From an uncultured Prevotellaceae bacterium (lineage in GTDB: Bacteria; Bacteroidota; Bacteroidia; Bacteroidales; Bacteroidaceae), in the NCBI GenBank assembly GCA_900543815.1, contig UQST01000012.1, positions 1 through 64,000 of the forward strand: a stretch of 64,000 nucleotides of DNA, given 5' to 3'. The translations under genes and the position numbers were made by a program. A model generated the notes under the pieces. The model searched no databases. It saw only the letters and a list, made by a program, of their open reading frames with translations, and was not told the origin of the DNA. How positions within the stretch are numbered: position 1 is the first letter of the stretch; every line of letters begins with the position of its first letter. Shown here in pieces: positions 8,998-16,754 of this stretch.

Positions 8998-9173
8998 GCA
9001 AGATGAGTAAAAAGTTGCGAACAAGGTGGCAAAATTTTCTCTTGAGGGCATCATTCTGCCCGATTTGGGGTACAAAGATGGTGCTTTTCTGGTTCTGTGT
9101 TGTCACATTCCTGTCTCGGCGATGTGTCATTTCTGTTTCTGGATTGGTGCGGCTCCAGTTACGCGTCGGGAAC

Positions 9174-9226
9174 AAAAAAAGGAGGCGAAGGACCTTTGCT
9201 TTGTGTAGCATCAGTCTTTCGTCTCC
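9174..9226 (-). terminator. Rho-independent terminator after folC
   Basis: Minus-strand stem GGAGACGAAAGAC / GTCCTTCGCCTCC (11 of 13 pairs) followed directly by seven Ts, about 65 bases past the folC stop. The remaining sequence between folC and galM (about 9000-9170) shows nothing I can name. Confidence 0.75.
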
Positions 9227-9289
9227 CTTGTTTGTCTGTCTGCCGTCGGTCTCTTGTCCCGTGCGGAAGAGTCGGGATGGTCAGATGGG

Positions 9290-10594
9290 TTATCCGTGTT
9301 GTTCTTTCTCCAGAGCCGTCAGGAGGTCGGCAACGATGAAGGTGCTTCCGCCGATGAATATCACGTCATCGGGCCGGGCAGCCGTCTGTGCTGCGGCATA
9401 AGCTTCGCTCACGGTGGGGTAGCACCGGCCCTTGAGCCCGTAGGCAGCTGCTTTCCCGGCAAACTCCTCGCTTGACATGGCGCGCTTCACAGAGGCTTGC
9501 GTGAAGTAGTAGATTGCCTCCTGAGGCAGCATGGAGAGCACTGTGCTCACGTCCTTGTCGTTGACCATACCTATTATAATATGTAAGGTGTGGTGGGGTG
9601 TGGAGGCCAGCTGGCGCGTGATATACTGCATGCCGCCTACGTTGTGCCCGGTATCACACACGGTGAAGGGCTTCTCGGCAAGCTTCTGCCAGCGTCCCCT
9701 CAGTCCGGTGAGCGAACATACATGGGCAAAGCCGTTGCTTACGGCCTGGTCGCTAATCTGCAGCCCCAGCCCCCGCAGTTCCTTCACTGCCTCCAGGATG
9801 GTGGCTGTGTTCTTCTCCTGACAGAAGCCTCCCAGTTCGCCATGCAGTGTGCCAAAGGTGGCGGTGTGGTATGTGTATCCCTTGCCAGGGGTGAGCGTGA
9901 AGTCCTGCACCTCGCTTTGGTGGTCGGCAAAGGTGAGTGAAGTGCCCACCGAAGCCGCTTTCTCCCTGAACACATCCGCTACACTCTCAGAGCCTGATTC
10001 GCCCACGATGGCAGGGATGCCGTGCTTGATGATGCCGGCTTTCTCGCCAGCAATCTTTTCCAGCGTGTTGCCCAGGAACTGTATGTGGTCAAAGCTGATG
10101 TTGGTGATGATGCTCACCAGCGGCTGGATGATGTTGGTGCAGTCGAGTCTGCCGCCCAACCCCACTTCGATGACGGCTATATCCACCTCTTGCTCCTCGA
10201 AGAACTTGAAGGCGAGAGCCGTTGTCAGTTCGAAGAAAGAAGGGTGGAGGGGCTCGAAGAAACTGCGTTCCTGCTCCACGAAATCCACCACGCGCTGCTT
10301 GGGCATCATCTGTCCGTTGACACGTATGCGTTCTCTGAAATCCGTCAGATGCGGACTCGTGTAGAGTCCCACCTTCATTCCCTGGCTCTGCAATATGGCT
10401 GCCAGTGTGTGGCTCACCGAGCCTTTTCCGTTGGTGCCGGCCACATGGATGGTGGCATAATGGCGGTGCGGGTGGTGGAAGTGTTCGTCGAGCAACTGTG
10501 TGTTGCTGAGACCTTCCTTATACGCACCCGCCCCGATATTCTGGAATAACGGGGCGGATTCATATAGATAGTTTACTGCTTGTTCGTATGTCAT
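9290..10594 (-). CDS. folC: Bifunctional folylpolyglutamate synthase / dihydrofolate synthase
   Basis: Adds L-glutamate to dihydropteroate and then to folates (Mur-ligase mechanism, ATP dependent) in the cytoplasm. The 434-residue product has HVAGTNGKGSVSH (P-loop) near residue 50, VGLGGRLDCTN, the metal/glutamate region SFDHIQFLGNTLEKIAGEKAGI, and in the C-terminal domain CDTGHNVGG. Length and motif order fit FolC of this phylum. It lies alone, about 130 bases downstream of dnaJ, ending at a good terminator. Confidence 0.95.
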   Translation of the reverse strand: MTYEQAVNYLYESAPLFQNIGAGAYKEGLSNTQLLDEHFHHPHRHYATIHVAGTNGKGSVSHTLAAILQSQGMKVGLYTSPHLTDFRERIRVNGQMMPKQRVVDFVEQERSFFEPLHPSFFELTTALAFKFFEEQEVDIAVIEVGLGGRLDCTNIIQPLVSIITNISFDHIQFLGNTLEKIAGEKAGIIKHGIPAIVGESGSESVADVFREKAASVGTSLTFADHQSEVQDFTLTPGKGYTYHTATFGTLHGELGGFCQEKNTATILEAVKELRGLGLQISDQAVSNGFAHVCSLTGLRGRWQKLAEKPFTVCDTGHNVGGMQYITRQLASTPHHTLHIIIGMVNDKDVSTVLSMLPQEAIYYFTQASVKRAMSSEEFAGKAAAYGLKGRCYPTVSEAYAAAQTAARPDDVIFIGGSTFIVADLLTALEKEQHG

Positions 10595-10724
10595 CTCTTC
10601 GTTGCAGTTATACGGCAGTCTGATAGGCTTAAAGCAATAGTTCCCTGCGGATTATGCTGTTGCTTCTTGGTCGTCAGACTGTCCGTTGACTTGATGCAGG
10701 CAGGCATTTGCCCGCCTTGGTTCT

Positions 10725-11915
10725 TCACTCAAACTGTCTCTTGAACTTGCTGAAGAAGCTCTCCTTGTTGCCGCTTTCGGGCTTCATGTTGTCGCTTTCG
10801 CGCATCTTCTCGAAGGCTTCCTTCTCGTCCTTTGTCAGAGTCTGAGGAACGTAGATGTTGGTTGTGACGATGATGTCACCCACTCCGTAGCCGTAACCCT
10901 CCAGTGCGGGAAGTCCCTTGCCACGTATGCGCATCACCTTGCCAGGCTGTGTTCCAGGCTCGATCTTTATCTTCACCTTGCCGTCCAGGGTGGGTATCTC
11001 TGCCGAGCCACCCAGTACTGCTGTGGGGATATCCAGCTGCAACTGGTAATGCAGGTCCTTTCCGTCGCGCACGAAGTTCTTGTCCTCCTCTACGCTCACT
11101 ATCACCTGGATGTCACCGGGGATGCCGTTCAGCTTGCCTGCATGACCCTTGCCATGCACGTTGAAAGCCATACCGTTCTCGATTCCCTTGGGGATGTTTA
11201 CCTCCACAACTTCCTCGCCGGTCACTACACCCTCGCCGCCACAGCGCTTGCACTTGTTCGTGATGATGGAGCCAGTGCCTCCGCAACCAGGGCAGGTTGT
11301 CTGACTCTGCATGGCACCCAGCATGGTGCGCATGGTGCGATATACCACACCTGATCCCTTACACTGGCCGCAGGTTTCGGTCTTGCCGTCCTGGCTACCG
11401 GTTCCATGACAGTCGGGGCAAACAACATTCTTCTTCACCTTGAACTTCTTGGTGACTCCGGTGAGCACTTCATTCAGCGTCAGGCGCACGTTGATTCTGA
11501 GGTCGCCGCCACGGAACTGTGGTTTGCGGGTTCTGCCTCCCTGTCTGCCGCCTCCGAAGAAACTGCCGAAGGGGCCGTCGTCTCCGTGTCCACCGAAGAT
11601 GTCACCGAACATGCTGAATATATCATCCATGCTCATGCTGGATCCTCCACCGAATCCACTGGCTCCACTGAACTGCGGACCGTTGAATCCATACTGGTCA
11701 TACTGCTGACGCTTCTGAGGGTCACGCAGCACGTCATAAGCCTCGGCTGCTTCCTTGAACTTCTCTTCGGCGGCCTTCTTTTCCTCGTCCGACTTGCCTA
11801 CCTGGCGGTCGGGATGGTACTTGATGGCCATCTTCTTGTAGGCGCTCTTCAGTTCAGCGTCGGTGGCGTTCTTGCTTACGCCCAGCACTTCATAGTAGTC
11901 TCTCTTGTTTGCCAT
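10725..11915 (-). CDS. dnaJ: Chaperone protein DnaJ
   Basis: Hsp40 co-chaperone that delivers substrates to DnaK and stimulates its ATPase. Domains in order: J domain with the HPD motif (KYHPDR, about residues 33-38), Gly/Phe-rich linker (about 75-130), zinc-finger domain with four CxxCxGxG repeats (CPDCHGTG, CGQCKGSG, CPGCGGTG, CKRCGGEG), then the C-terminal substrate-binding domains. The 396-residue length is standard. Only 34 bases follow grpE, so grpE-dnaJ form a unit; dnaK is not in the window. Confidence 0.97.
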   Translation of the reverse strand: MANKRDYYEVLGVSKNATDAELKSAYKKMAIKYHPDRQVGKSDEEKKAAEEKFKEAAEAYDVLRDPQKRQQYDQYGFNGPQFSGASGFGGGSSMSMDDIFSMFGDIFGGHGDDGPFGSFFGGGRQGGRTRKPQFRGGDLRINVRLTLNEVLTGVTKKFKVKKNVVCPDCHGTGSQDGKTETCGQCKGSGVVYRTMRTMLGAMQSQTTCPGCGGTGSIITNKCKRCGGEGVVTGEEVVEVNIPKGIENGMAFNVHGKGHAGKLNGIPGDIQVIVSVEEDKNFVRDGKDLHYQLQLDIPTAVLGGSAEIPTLDGKVKIKIEPGTQPGKVMRIRGKGLPALEGYGYGVGDIIVTTNIYVPQTLTKDEKEAFEKMRESDNMKPESGNKESFFSKFKRQFE

Positions 11916-11949
11916 AGTCTTGCTCCTTTCCTGTTTGGCGTGTGGCCGA

Positions 11950-12579
11950 TTAGAGTCCCACCACCACTTGCGCGTGGCGAATTACCTTGTCGTTCAGCTT
12001 ATAGCCGGTGAGTGTGCAGTCCATCACCTTTCCCTTCATCTCGTCGGTAGGTGCGGGCAACTGTGCAATAGCTTCGTGCAGATCCACGTCAAAGGTTGCG
12101 TCCTTTGTGTCGATGGCCTTCACGCCCTGTTTGCCCAGTATGTCGATGAACTTCTTGTGTATCAGCTTCACGCCTTCTACTACAGCAGCCACGTCCTCGG
12201 CCTTCTCCATGTTGGCCAGAGCACGTTCCATGTCGTCGAGCACAGGCAGGATGGCAATGACGGTCTTCTCGCCTCCGTTCAGTATCAGTTCGGTTTTCTC
12301 CTTGATGGTGCGCTTGCGGTAGTTGTCAAACTCCGCTATCTTGCGCAGCAACTGATCCTTCAGGTTTGCTATCTCTTCCTCTGCGTCCTGCAACTTCTCC
12401 TCAGCTGTCTTCTCCTTCTCTTCGGGCTGCCCGGCCTCCTGTGGCTGGTCGGCCTTCTCTTCGGGATTCTGCTGTTGCTCCTTTTCTGCCATTTTGTCTG
12501 TATTGTCAGATGTGGCAGTCTCGGGCTGCTGAGTGTTGCTGCCTTGCTGCTTCAGTTCTTCTTCTTTATTCTTTTTCAT
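11950..12579 (-). CDS. grpE: Nucleotide exchange factor GrpE
   Basis: Releases ADP from DnaK. The product has a long charged, low-complexity N-terminal region rich in Glu, Gln and Lys (residues 1-75), a coiled coil (EEIANLKDQLLRKIAEFDNYRKRT) and the conserved beta domain ending HEAIAQLP...GYKLNDKVIRHAQVVV. The open frame begins at 12612, but MKKNKEEEL at 12579 is the more likely start because the codons before it look unlike a GrpE N-terminus. Placed directly before dnaJ and about 80 bases after the ABC-F gene. Confidence 0.93.
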   Translation of the reverse strand: MKKNKEEELKQQGSNTQQPETATSDNTDKMAEKEQQQNPEEKADQPQEAGQPEEKEKTAEEKLQDAEEEIANLKDQLLRKIAEFDNYRKRTIKEKTELILNGGEKTVIAILPVLDDMERALANMEKAEDVAAVVEGVKLIHKKFIDILGKQGVKAIDTKDATFDVDLHEAIAQLPAPTDEMKGKVMDCTLTGYKLNDKVIRHAQVVVGL

Positions 12580-12662
12580 ATTTATAATATACTGCTCGTG
12601 CCCTGTGGACACAATGTTTACACTGACACATTGTTACAAGAACTGTGCCAAGTGTCATTTTG

Positions 12663-14285
12663 TCAGTCGGCCGTAGCGTACATCTTGTCCTTCAGTTCCT
12701 TGATGCGGTCGTCACTGATGTAGTCATCATAGTCCATCATCTTGTCGATAATGCCGTTGGGCGTGAGCTCGATGATGCGTGTGGCGACGGTCTGGATGAA
12801 CTCATGGTCGTGGCTTGAGAAGAGGATGTTGCCCTTGAAGAGCTTCAGGTTGTTGTTGAATGCCTGGATGCTCTCCAAGTCGAGGTGGTTGGTGGGAGTG
12901 TCCAGAATCAGGCAGTTGGCGTTCTTGAGCTGCATACGTGCTATCATGCAGCGCATCTTCTCGCCTCCCGAGAGCACGTTCATCTTCTTGAGCACCTCCT
13001 CGCCGCTGAACAGCATTCGGCCCAGGAAACCCTTGAAGTACACCTCGTTGCCCTCGCCGAACTGGCTGAGCCAATCCACCAGGTTGAGTTCGCTCTGGAA
13101 GAATTGCGTGTTATCCACAGGCAGATAAGCCGTGGTGATGGTGATACCCCAGTTGTAGGTGCCTGCTGCAGCCTGCTGGTTGTCGTTGATAATCTCGAAG
13201 AGAGCGGTCATGGCACGTGGATCGCGGCTCAGGAACACCACCTTGTCGCCCTTTTCGATGGTGAAGTTCACGTTGTCGAAGAGCAATGTGCCGTCCTCGG
13301 CCACTGCCTTCAGTCCCTCCACTTCCAGTATCTGGTTGCCTGGCTCGCGCTCCATCTGGAAGATGATGCCAGGGTACTTGCGGGTTGAAGGACGGATTTC
13401 CTCCACGTTGAGCTTCTCCAGCATCTTCTTGCGGCTGGTGGTCTGCTTGCTCTTTGCCACGTTGGCTGAGAACCGGCGGATGAATTCCTCCAGCTCCTTA
13501 CGCTTTTCCTCGGCCTTGGCCTTCTGGTTCTGTGCCTGACGCAGTGCCAACTGGCTGCTCTGGTACCAGAAGCTATAGTTGCCCGCAAACATTGTCACAC
13601 GTCCGAAGTCGATATCGATGGTGTGTGTGCACACGCTGTCCAGGAAGTGACGGTCATGGCTCACCACCAGCACCGTGTGCTCAAACTCACTCAGGTACTG
13701 CTCCAGCCACTGCACGGTATCCAGGTCCAGGTCGTTGGTAGGCTCGTCAAGCAGCAGGTTGTCGGGGTTACCGAAAAGTGCCTTGGCCAGCATCACGCGC
13801 ACCTTCTCCTTACCGGAGAGCTGTCCCATGAGCAGATTGTGCTTCTGCTCGCGAATGCCCAGGCCGCTCAGCAGGGTGGCTGCATCGCTTTCGGCGGTAT
13901 ATCCGCCCATCTCGGCAAACTTGTCCTCCAGTTCAGCCACACGGATGCCATCCTCGTCGGTAAAGTCAGGCTTGCTGTACAGAGCTTCGCGCTCCTTCAT
14001 CACCTCCCACATGGTGGTGTGGCCCATGAGCACTGTGTTGAGCACAGTCTCCTGGTCATACTGAAAGTGGTCCTGGCTCAATACGCTCAGGCGCTCGCCC
14101 GGGCCCAGTTCCACAGTACCCTTGGTGGGCTCCAGCTCACCGCTGATGGCCTTCAGCAGGGTAGATTTTCCAGCACCGTTGGCACCGATCACTCCGTAGA
14201 TGTTGCCGTTAGTAAACTTCATGTTCACGTCCTTGTAGAGAACGCGCTTGCCGAACTGTACGGCGATGTTGCTTAATGTAATCAT
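12663..14285 (-). CDS. ABC-F family ATP-binding protein (YbiT-like)
   Basis: A soluble 540-residue protein with two ABC ATPase domains and no membrane segments, so an ABC-F translation factor rather than a transporter. First domain: GANGAGKST (Walker A), LSGKEKVRV signature (Lys in place of the second Gly), LLLDEPTNDLD. A linker rich in Lys/Arg (about 245-310) separates it from the second domain, which has a variant Walker A-like segment (FLSRDPRAMTA), a canonical LSGGEKMR signature and ILDTPTNHLD. The atypical second P-loop fits the YbiT branch. Such proteins act on the ribosome; the exact role here is inferred. It lies just upstream of grpE-dnaJ. Confidence 0.9.
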   Translation of the reverse strand: MITLSNIAVQFGKRVLYKDVNMKFTNGNIYGVIGANGAGKSTLLKAISGELEPTKGTVELGPGERLSVLSQDHFQYDQETVLNTVLMGHTTMWEVMKEREALYSKPDFTDEDGIRVAELEDKFAEMGGYTAESDAATLLSGLGIREQKHNLLMGQLSGKEKVRVMLAKALFGNPDNLLLDEPTNDLDLDTVQWLEQYLSEFEHTVLVVSHDRHFLDSVCTHTIDIDFGRVTMFAGNYSFWYQSSQLALRQAQNQKAKAEEKRKELEEFIRRFSANVAKSKQTTSRKKMLEKLNVEEIRPSTRKYPGIIFQMEREPGNQILEVEGLKAVAEDGTLLFDNVNFTIEKGDKVVFLSRDPRAMTALFEIINDNQQAAAGTYNWGITITTAYLPVDNTQFFQSELNLVDWLSQFGEGNEVYFKGFLGRMLFSGEEVLKKMNVLSGGEKMRCMIARMQLKNANCLILDTPTNHLDLESIQAFNNNLKLFKGNILFSSHDHEFIQTVATRIIELTPNGIIDKMMDYDDYISDDRIKELKDKMYATAD

Positions 14286-14460
14286 ATCTTTCCTTGCGGT
14301 TTTTGCTTTGTTGATGTACTTTCGCGACTTATGCGGCCACTCTGCCTGGCACCTTGTGCTGTAGTGTGGCCGCTTCGCTATGTCTGTTCCCGATGGGGCA
14401 GATACCCCCTCTTCGGATTCTTTGGCCCTATATACCTTATTATATATAGGCCGCTGGCTG

Positions 14461-15381
14461 TTATCTGATGCGCAGTATTTCGCCCGGTGTGATGGTGTGG
14501 CTGGGCTGCATCTTGTTCAGCTTGTACAGGCTCTTCAGTCTGATGCCGTAGAGCTGGCAGATGTCGTGCATGCTCTGGTTAGGCTCCACGATATGGATGG
14601 GGTAGTCCTTGAAGTCCTTCGATGCACACTTGCGCTTCTTCTGCAGATATATGAGGTCGCCTGCTGTGGCTGCATAGTCCTTGGGCAGGTCGTTGAAGTT
14701 GTACAAATCCTTCAGGCTCACCCCCGTCTTCTCGCTTATAGTGGCCATGTTGTCACCCGGCTCCACCACGATGAAGTAGTTCTTGTTGTTGCGGTACACC
14801 ACGTGGTTGAGGTAGAAGGGGTCGTTATCCACTACACCCTTCTTCTGTGTGAGCAGTGTATATTTGCCCGAGTCGAACTGGCTCAGACCATACATCTCGA
14901 TGATGCGTATGAGCGATTCGGCATAGGTGGGGCTGGTGGCATATCCTGCCGCTTTCAGTCCGCGTGCCCATCCCCGGTAGTCTGTGATGCGCAGACTGTA
15001 GAGTCCCTGGTAGCGTCTGCCCTGCAGGAAGATGCTGTGGTCGATGAAGCTCTCCCTTGCGCTGCGGTATTTGCGGAATTTCTCATTGGGCGCATCATCG
15101 TTGCGCAATACGTAGGGGCCGGTCCACGAACCGCCGCACTTGATGCCGAAGTGGTTGTTGGCCTCGGTGGCCAGAGTGCTTCGTCCGGCATTGCTCTCCA
15201 GCAATCCCTGTGCCAGAGTGATGCTTGCCGGTATGCGGTAGTTCTTCATCTGCTCGATGGCCCAGTCCTTATATTTGTCGATATATGTCCAGTATGCTTG
15301 ATTGGTTCGTTGCGCCATCAGAGGCAGGCTGCTGCACACAATAAGGAGCAGAGCCAGGAGGTTTCTTGTCTTATTCAGCAT
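14461..15381 (-). CDS. Secreted glucosaminidase (FlgJ/AtlA-like) with two LysM domains
   Basis: A 306-residue exported peptidoglycan hydrolase. A signal peptide (residues 1-24) is followed by a mannosyl-glycoprotein endo-beta-N-acetylglucosaminidase domain (about 35-170) with ITLAQGLLESNAGRS carrying the probable catalytic Glu, NNHFGIKC, and the YAESLIRIIEMYGL end. Two LysM peptidoglycan-binding modules follow (about 200-245 and 255-306; VEPGDNMATISEKTGVSL and VEPNQSMHDICQLYGI). The last LysM ends at the C-terminus. It likely cleaves the glycan strand during wall growth or daughter-cell separation. A divergent promoter region separates it from cdd. Confidence 0.9.
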   Translation of the reverse strand: MLNKTRNLLALLLIVCSSLPLMAQRTNQAYWTYIDKYKDWAIEQMKNYRIPASITLAQGLLESNAGRSTLATEANNHFGIKCGGSWTGPYVLRNDDAPNEKFRKYRSARESFIDHSIFLQGRRYQGLYSLRITDYRGWARGLKAAGYATSPTYAESLIRIIEMYGLSQFDSGKYTLLTQKKGVVDNDPFYLNHVVYRNNKNYFIVVEPGDNMATISEKTGVSLKDLYNFNDLPKDYAATAGDLIYLQKKRKCASKDFKDYPIHIVEPNQSMHDICQLYGIRLKSLYKLNKMQPSHTITPGEILRIR

Positions 15382-15400
15382 GGTTTTCCCTTTGAGGGCA

Positions 15401-15408
15401 CAAAATTA
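15401..15408 (-). promoter_or_regulatory. Putative -7 box of the glucosaminidase gene
   Basis: Minus-strand TAATTTTG, 20 bases before the start codon; fits TAnnTTTG but no -33 element is clear. Confidence 0.5.
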
Positions 15409-15440
15409 CCTAAAAATAACTGGATTTGGAAAAAAAAACA

Positions 15441-15448
15441 TAAATTTG
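15441..15448 (+). promoter_or_regulatory. Putative -7 box of cdd
   Basis: TAAATTTG, 21 bases before the cdd ATG. A TTTGG lies only 12 bases upstream, closer than usual for a -33 element. Confidence 0.5.
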
Positions 15449-15469
15449 TGTCTCGCAAAACATTAGTCT

Positions 15470-15952
15470 ATGAAGGAAATAGAAATAAAGAGCGTGTTCA
15501 GAGTCTATGGCATGAACGAATTGTCGGCCGAGGACCGTCAGCTGGTGGAAGCTGCCATGGAGGCCACAAAGGGCAGTTATGCACCCTATTCCAAGTTCCG
15601 TGTGGGGGCTGCTGCAAGGCTTGCCAATGGGGTCGTGTTTACTGGAGCCAACCAGGAGAATGCAGCTTATCCTTCGGGATTGTGTGCCGAGCGCACCACG
15701 TTGTTTGCTGCCAATGCGCAGTACCCCGACCAGCCTGTGCTGGCCCTTGCCATTGCTGCCCGCAAGGGCAACCGCTTCCTGCAGGCTCCCATTTCACCCT
15801 GCGGTGCCTGCCGTCAGGTGATTTCGGGAGTAGAGGACCGCTTCAATCATCCCGTGCGCATCCTGCTCTACGGTACCGAGGGGGTGTATGAATGCAGTGG
15901 GATAGATGCCCTGCTTCCCCTGCGCTTCGTCGATGCCGACATGCGCCTGTAG
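15470..15952 (+). CDS. cdd: Cytidine deaminase
   Basis: Hydrolytic deamination of cytidine and deoxycytidine to uridine forms in pyrimidine salvage. The 160-residue zinc enzyme shows YAPYSKFRVGAA near residue 38, the catalytic CAERT (HAE/CAE-type motif; Cys ligand and proton-shuttle Glu) and the second zinc motif PCGACRQV. An extra 20 residues precede the canonical fold. Single-gene unit read away from the LysM glucosaminidase. A 22-bp dyad array begins 13 bases after the stop. Confidence 0.95.
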   Translation: MKEIEIKSVFRVYGMNELSAEDRQLVEAAMEATKGSYAPYSKFRVGAAARLANGVVFTGANQENAAYPSGLCAERTTLFAANAQYPDQPVLALAIAARKGNRFLQAPISPCGACRQVISGVEDRFNHPVRILLYGTEGVYECSGIDALLPLRFVDADMRL

Positions 15953-15964
15953 GGTGGAAAAGCA

Positions 15965-16030
15965 TACGCAGCGTGGTGCGAAGCCTGGTGAAGTTCGCTT
16001 CATCGGTCAGCGCAGCGCGTTGCATATGCA
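15965..16030. repeat. 22-bp dyad array, locus 2 (3 units)
   Basis: Units start at 15965, 15987 and 16009. The first and third carry the GCAGCG core (GCAGCGTGGTGC, GCAGCGCGTTGC). The middle has a different dyad (GAAGTTCGCTTC) but stays in the 22-bp register. Confidence 0.65.
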
Positions 16031-16160
16031 TGTCTTTTGCCTGAAGCTCTTTTTCCTGTCCTTTATCCAGAAACAATCCATTATAATCCATAAGCAGGCC
16101 TTGCCAGATTCTACTTCCACGGCATGCCACTCCACTTGGGATGTGGAATGCTGATTACAC

Positions 16161-16339
16161 AAGGCCGACTGTATTTGCGAGTGGAAAGCAGAGGTCTTAT
16201 GTGCATGCTTCATTCAGCCTCCAGGGGTGGGTATGCAGTCTGCCTCCACCGTCCAACCCAAGGCTGGACGGTCAGAGAAGGTATATTACTTTGCAAAGTA
16301 AGCAGGCTTCATCCACCGTCCAGCCTTGGGTTGGACGGT
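16161..16339. repeat. 179-bp dispersed repeat element, copy A
   Basis: Aligns without gaps over 179 bases to 35824-36002 with about 27 differences (my hand count, roughly 85% identity). Its right half holds a 25-bp hairpin-forming sequence (ends CCGTCC/GGACGG) and its exact reverse complement, separated by 42 bases containing the palindrome TTACTTTGCAAAGTAA. No transposase is present. The remainder of the 15953-16629 gap (16031-16160, 16340-16629) shows no gene. Confidence 0.88.
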
Positions 16340-16629
16340 AAAGAGGAGCCTCTCCCCCGTCATGATGACTAACTGGAAGTGCATAAGGAGCCTTTTTCTT
16401 ATGCACAAATTGGTGCTTGCTGGATAATCAGCAACAGTACGGGCCGAAAAATCACGCTTGTGCAGGCTGCATTCTTAGCATCTTCCAGTCTCACGTCTGG
16501 GGCATCGTACGTGGGAAGAGAATAAATGTTTTTTTGAAAAATTTGAATAAATACTTGTGGGAAAGAATATTTTGTCCTCTATTCGCGGCTGTTAAATCAT
16601 ATTCGTATTACACTAAATAATTCTTTATT

Positions 16630-16725
16630 ATGGTAATGAGAAACAAGAACAAAGCTGCATTTATCTTCTTCGGCTTGCTCTGCGGGCTGGTTTGTCTCCT
16701 TGGCAGTTGTTCGGGAGAAAGTTGA
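16630..16725 (+). CDS. Short lipoprotein-like peptide (31 residues)
   Basis: The frame beginning ATG GTA ATG AGA encodes a charged N-terminus, a hydrophobic core (FIFFGLLCGLVCL) and a lipobox LGSC, then stops three residues after the cysteine. It is therefore a complete lipoprotein signal sequence with almost no mature part. It lies 29 bases before the first LRR gene on the same strand. It may be a real micro-lipoprotein, a leader, or the stub of a deleted lipoprotein gene. Coding status is inferred only from the signal-like composition. Confidence 0.4.
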   Translation: MVMRNKNKAAFIFFGLLCGLVCLLGSCSGES

Positions 16726-16754
16726 TTGGGTTATGAATTATCAAAAGTAGAAAG

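Noticed and set aside
14425..14460. TATATA-rich hairpin after the LysM gene as a terminator
   Set aside because: Arms pair (GGCCTATATA / TATATAGGGCC), but no T-run follows on the minus strand; similar AT-rich runs occur in many places, including inside genes.
14380..15891. 503-codon plus-strand open frame across the LysM glucosaminidase and cdd
   Set aside because: It runs antisense to the LysM gene and out of frame through cdd, with no recognisable domain.
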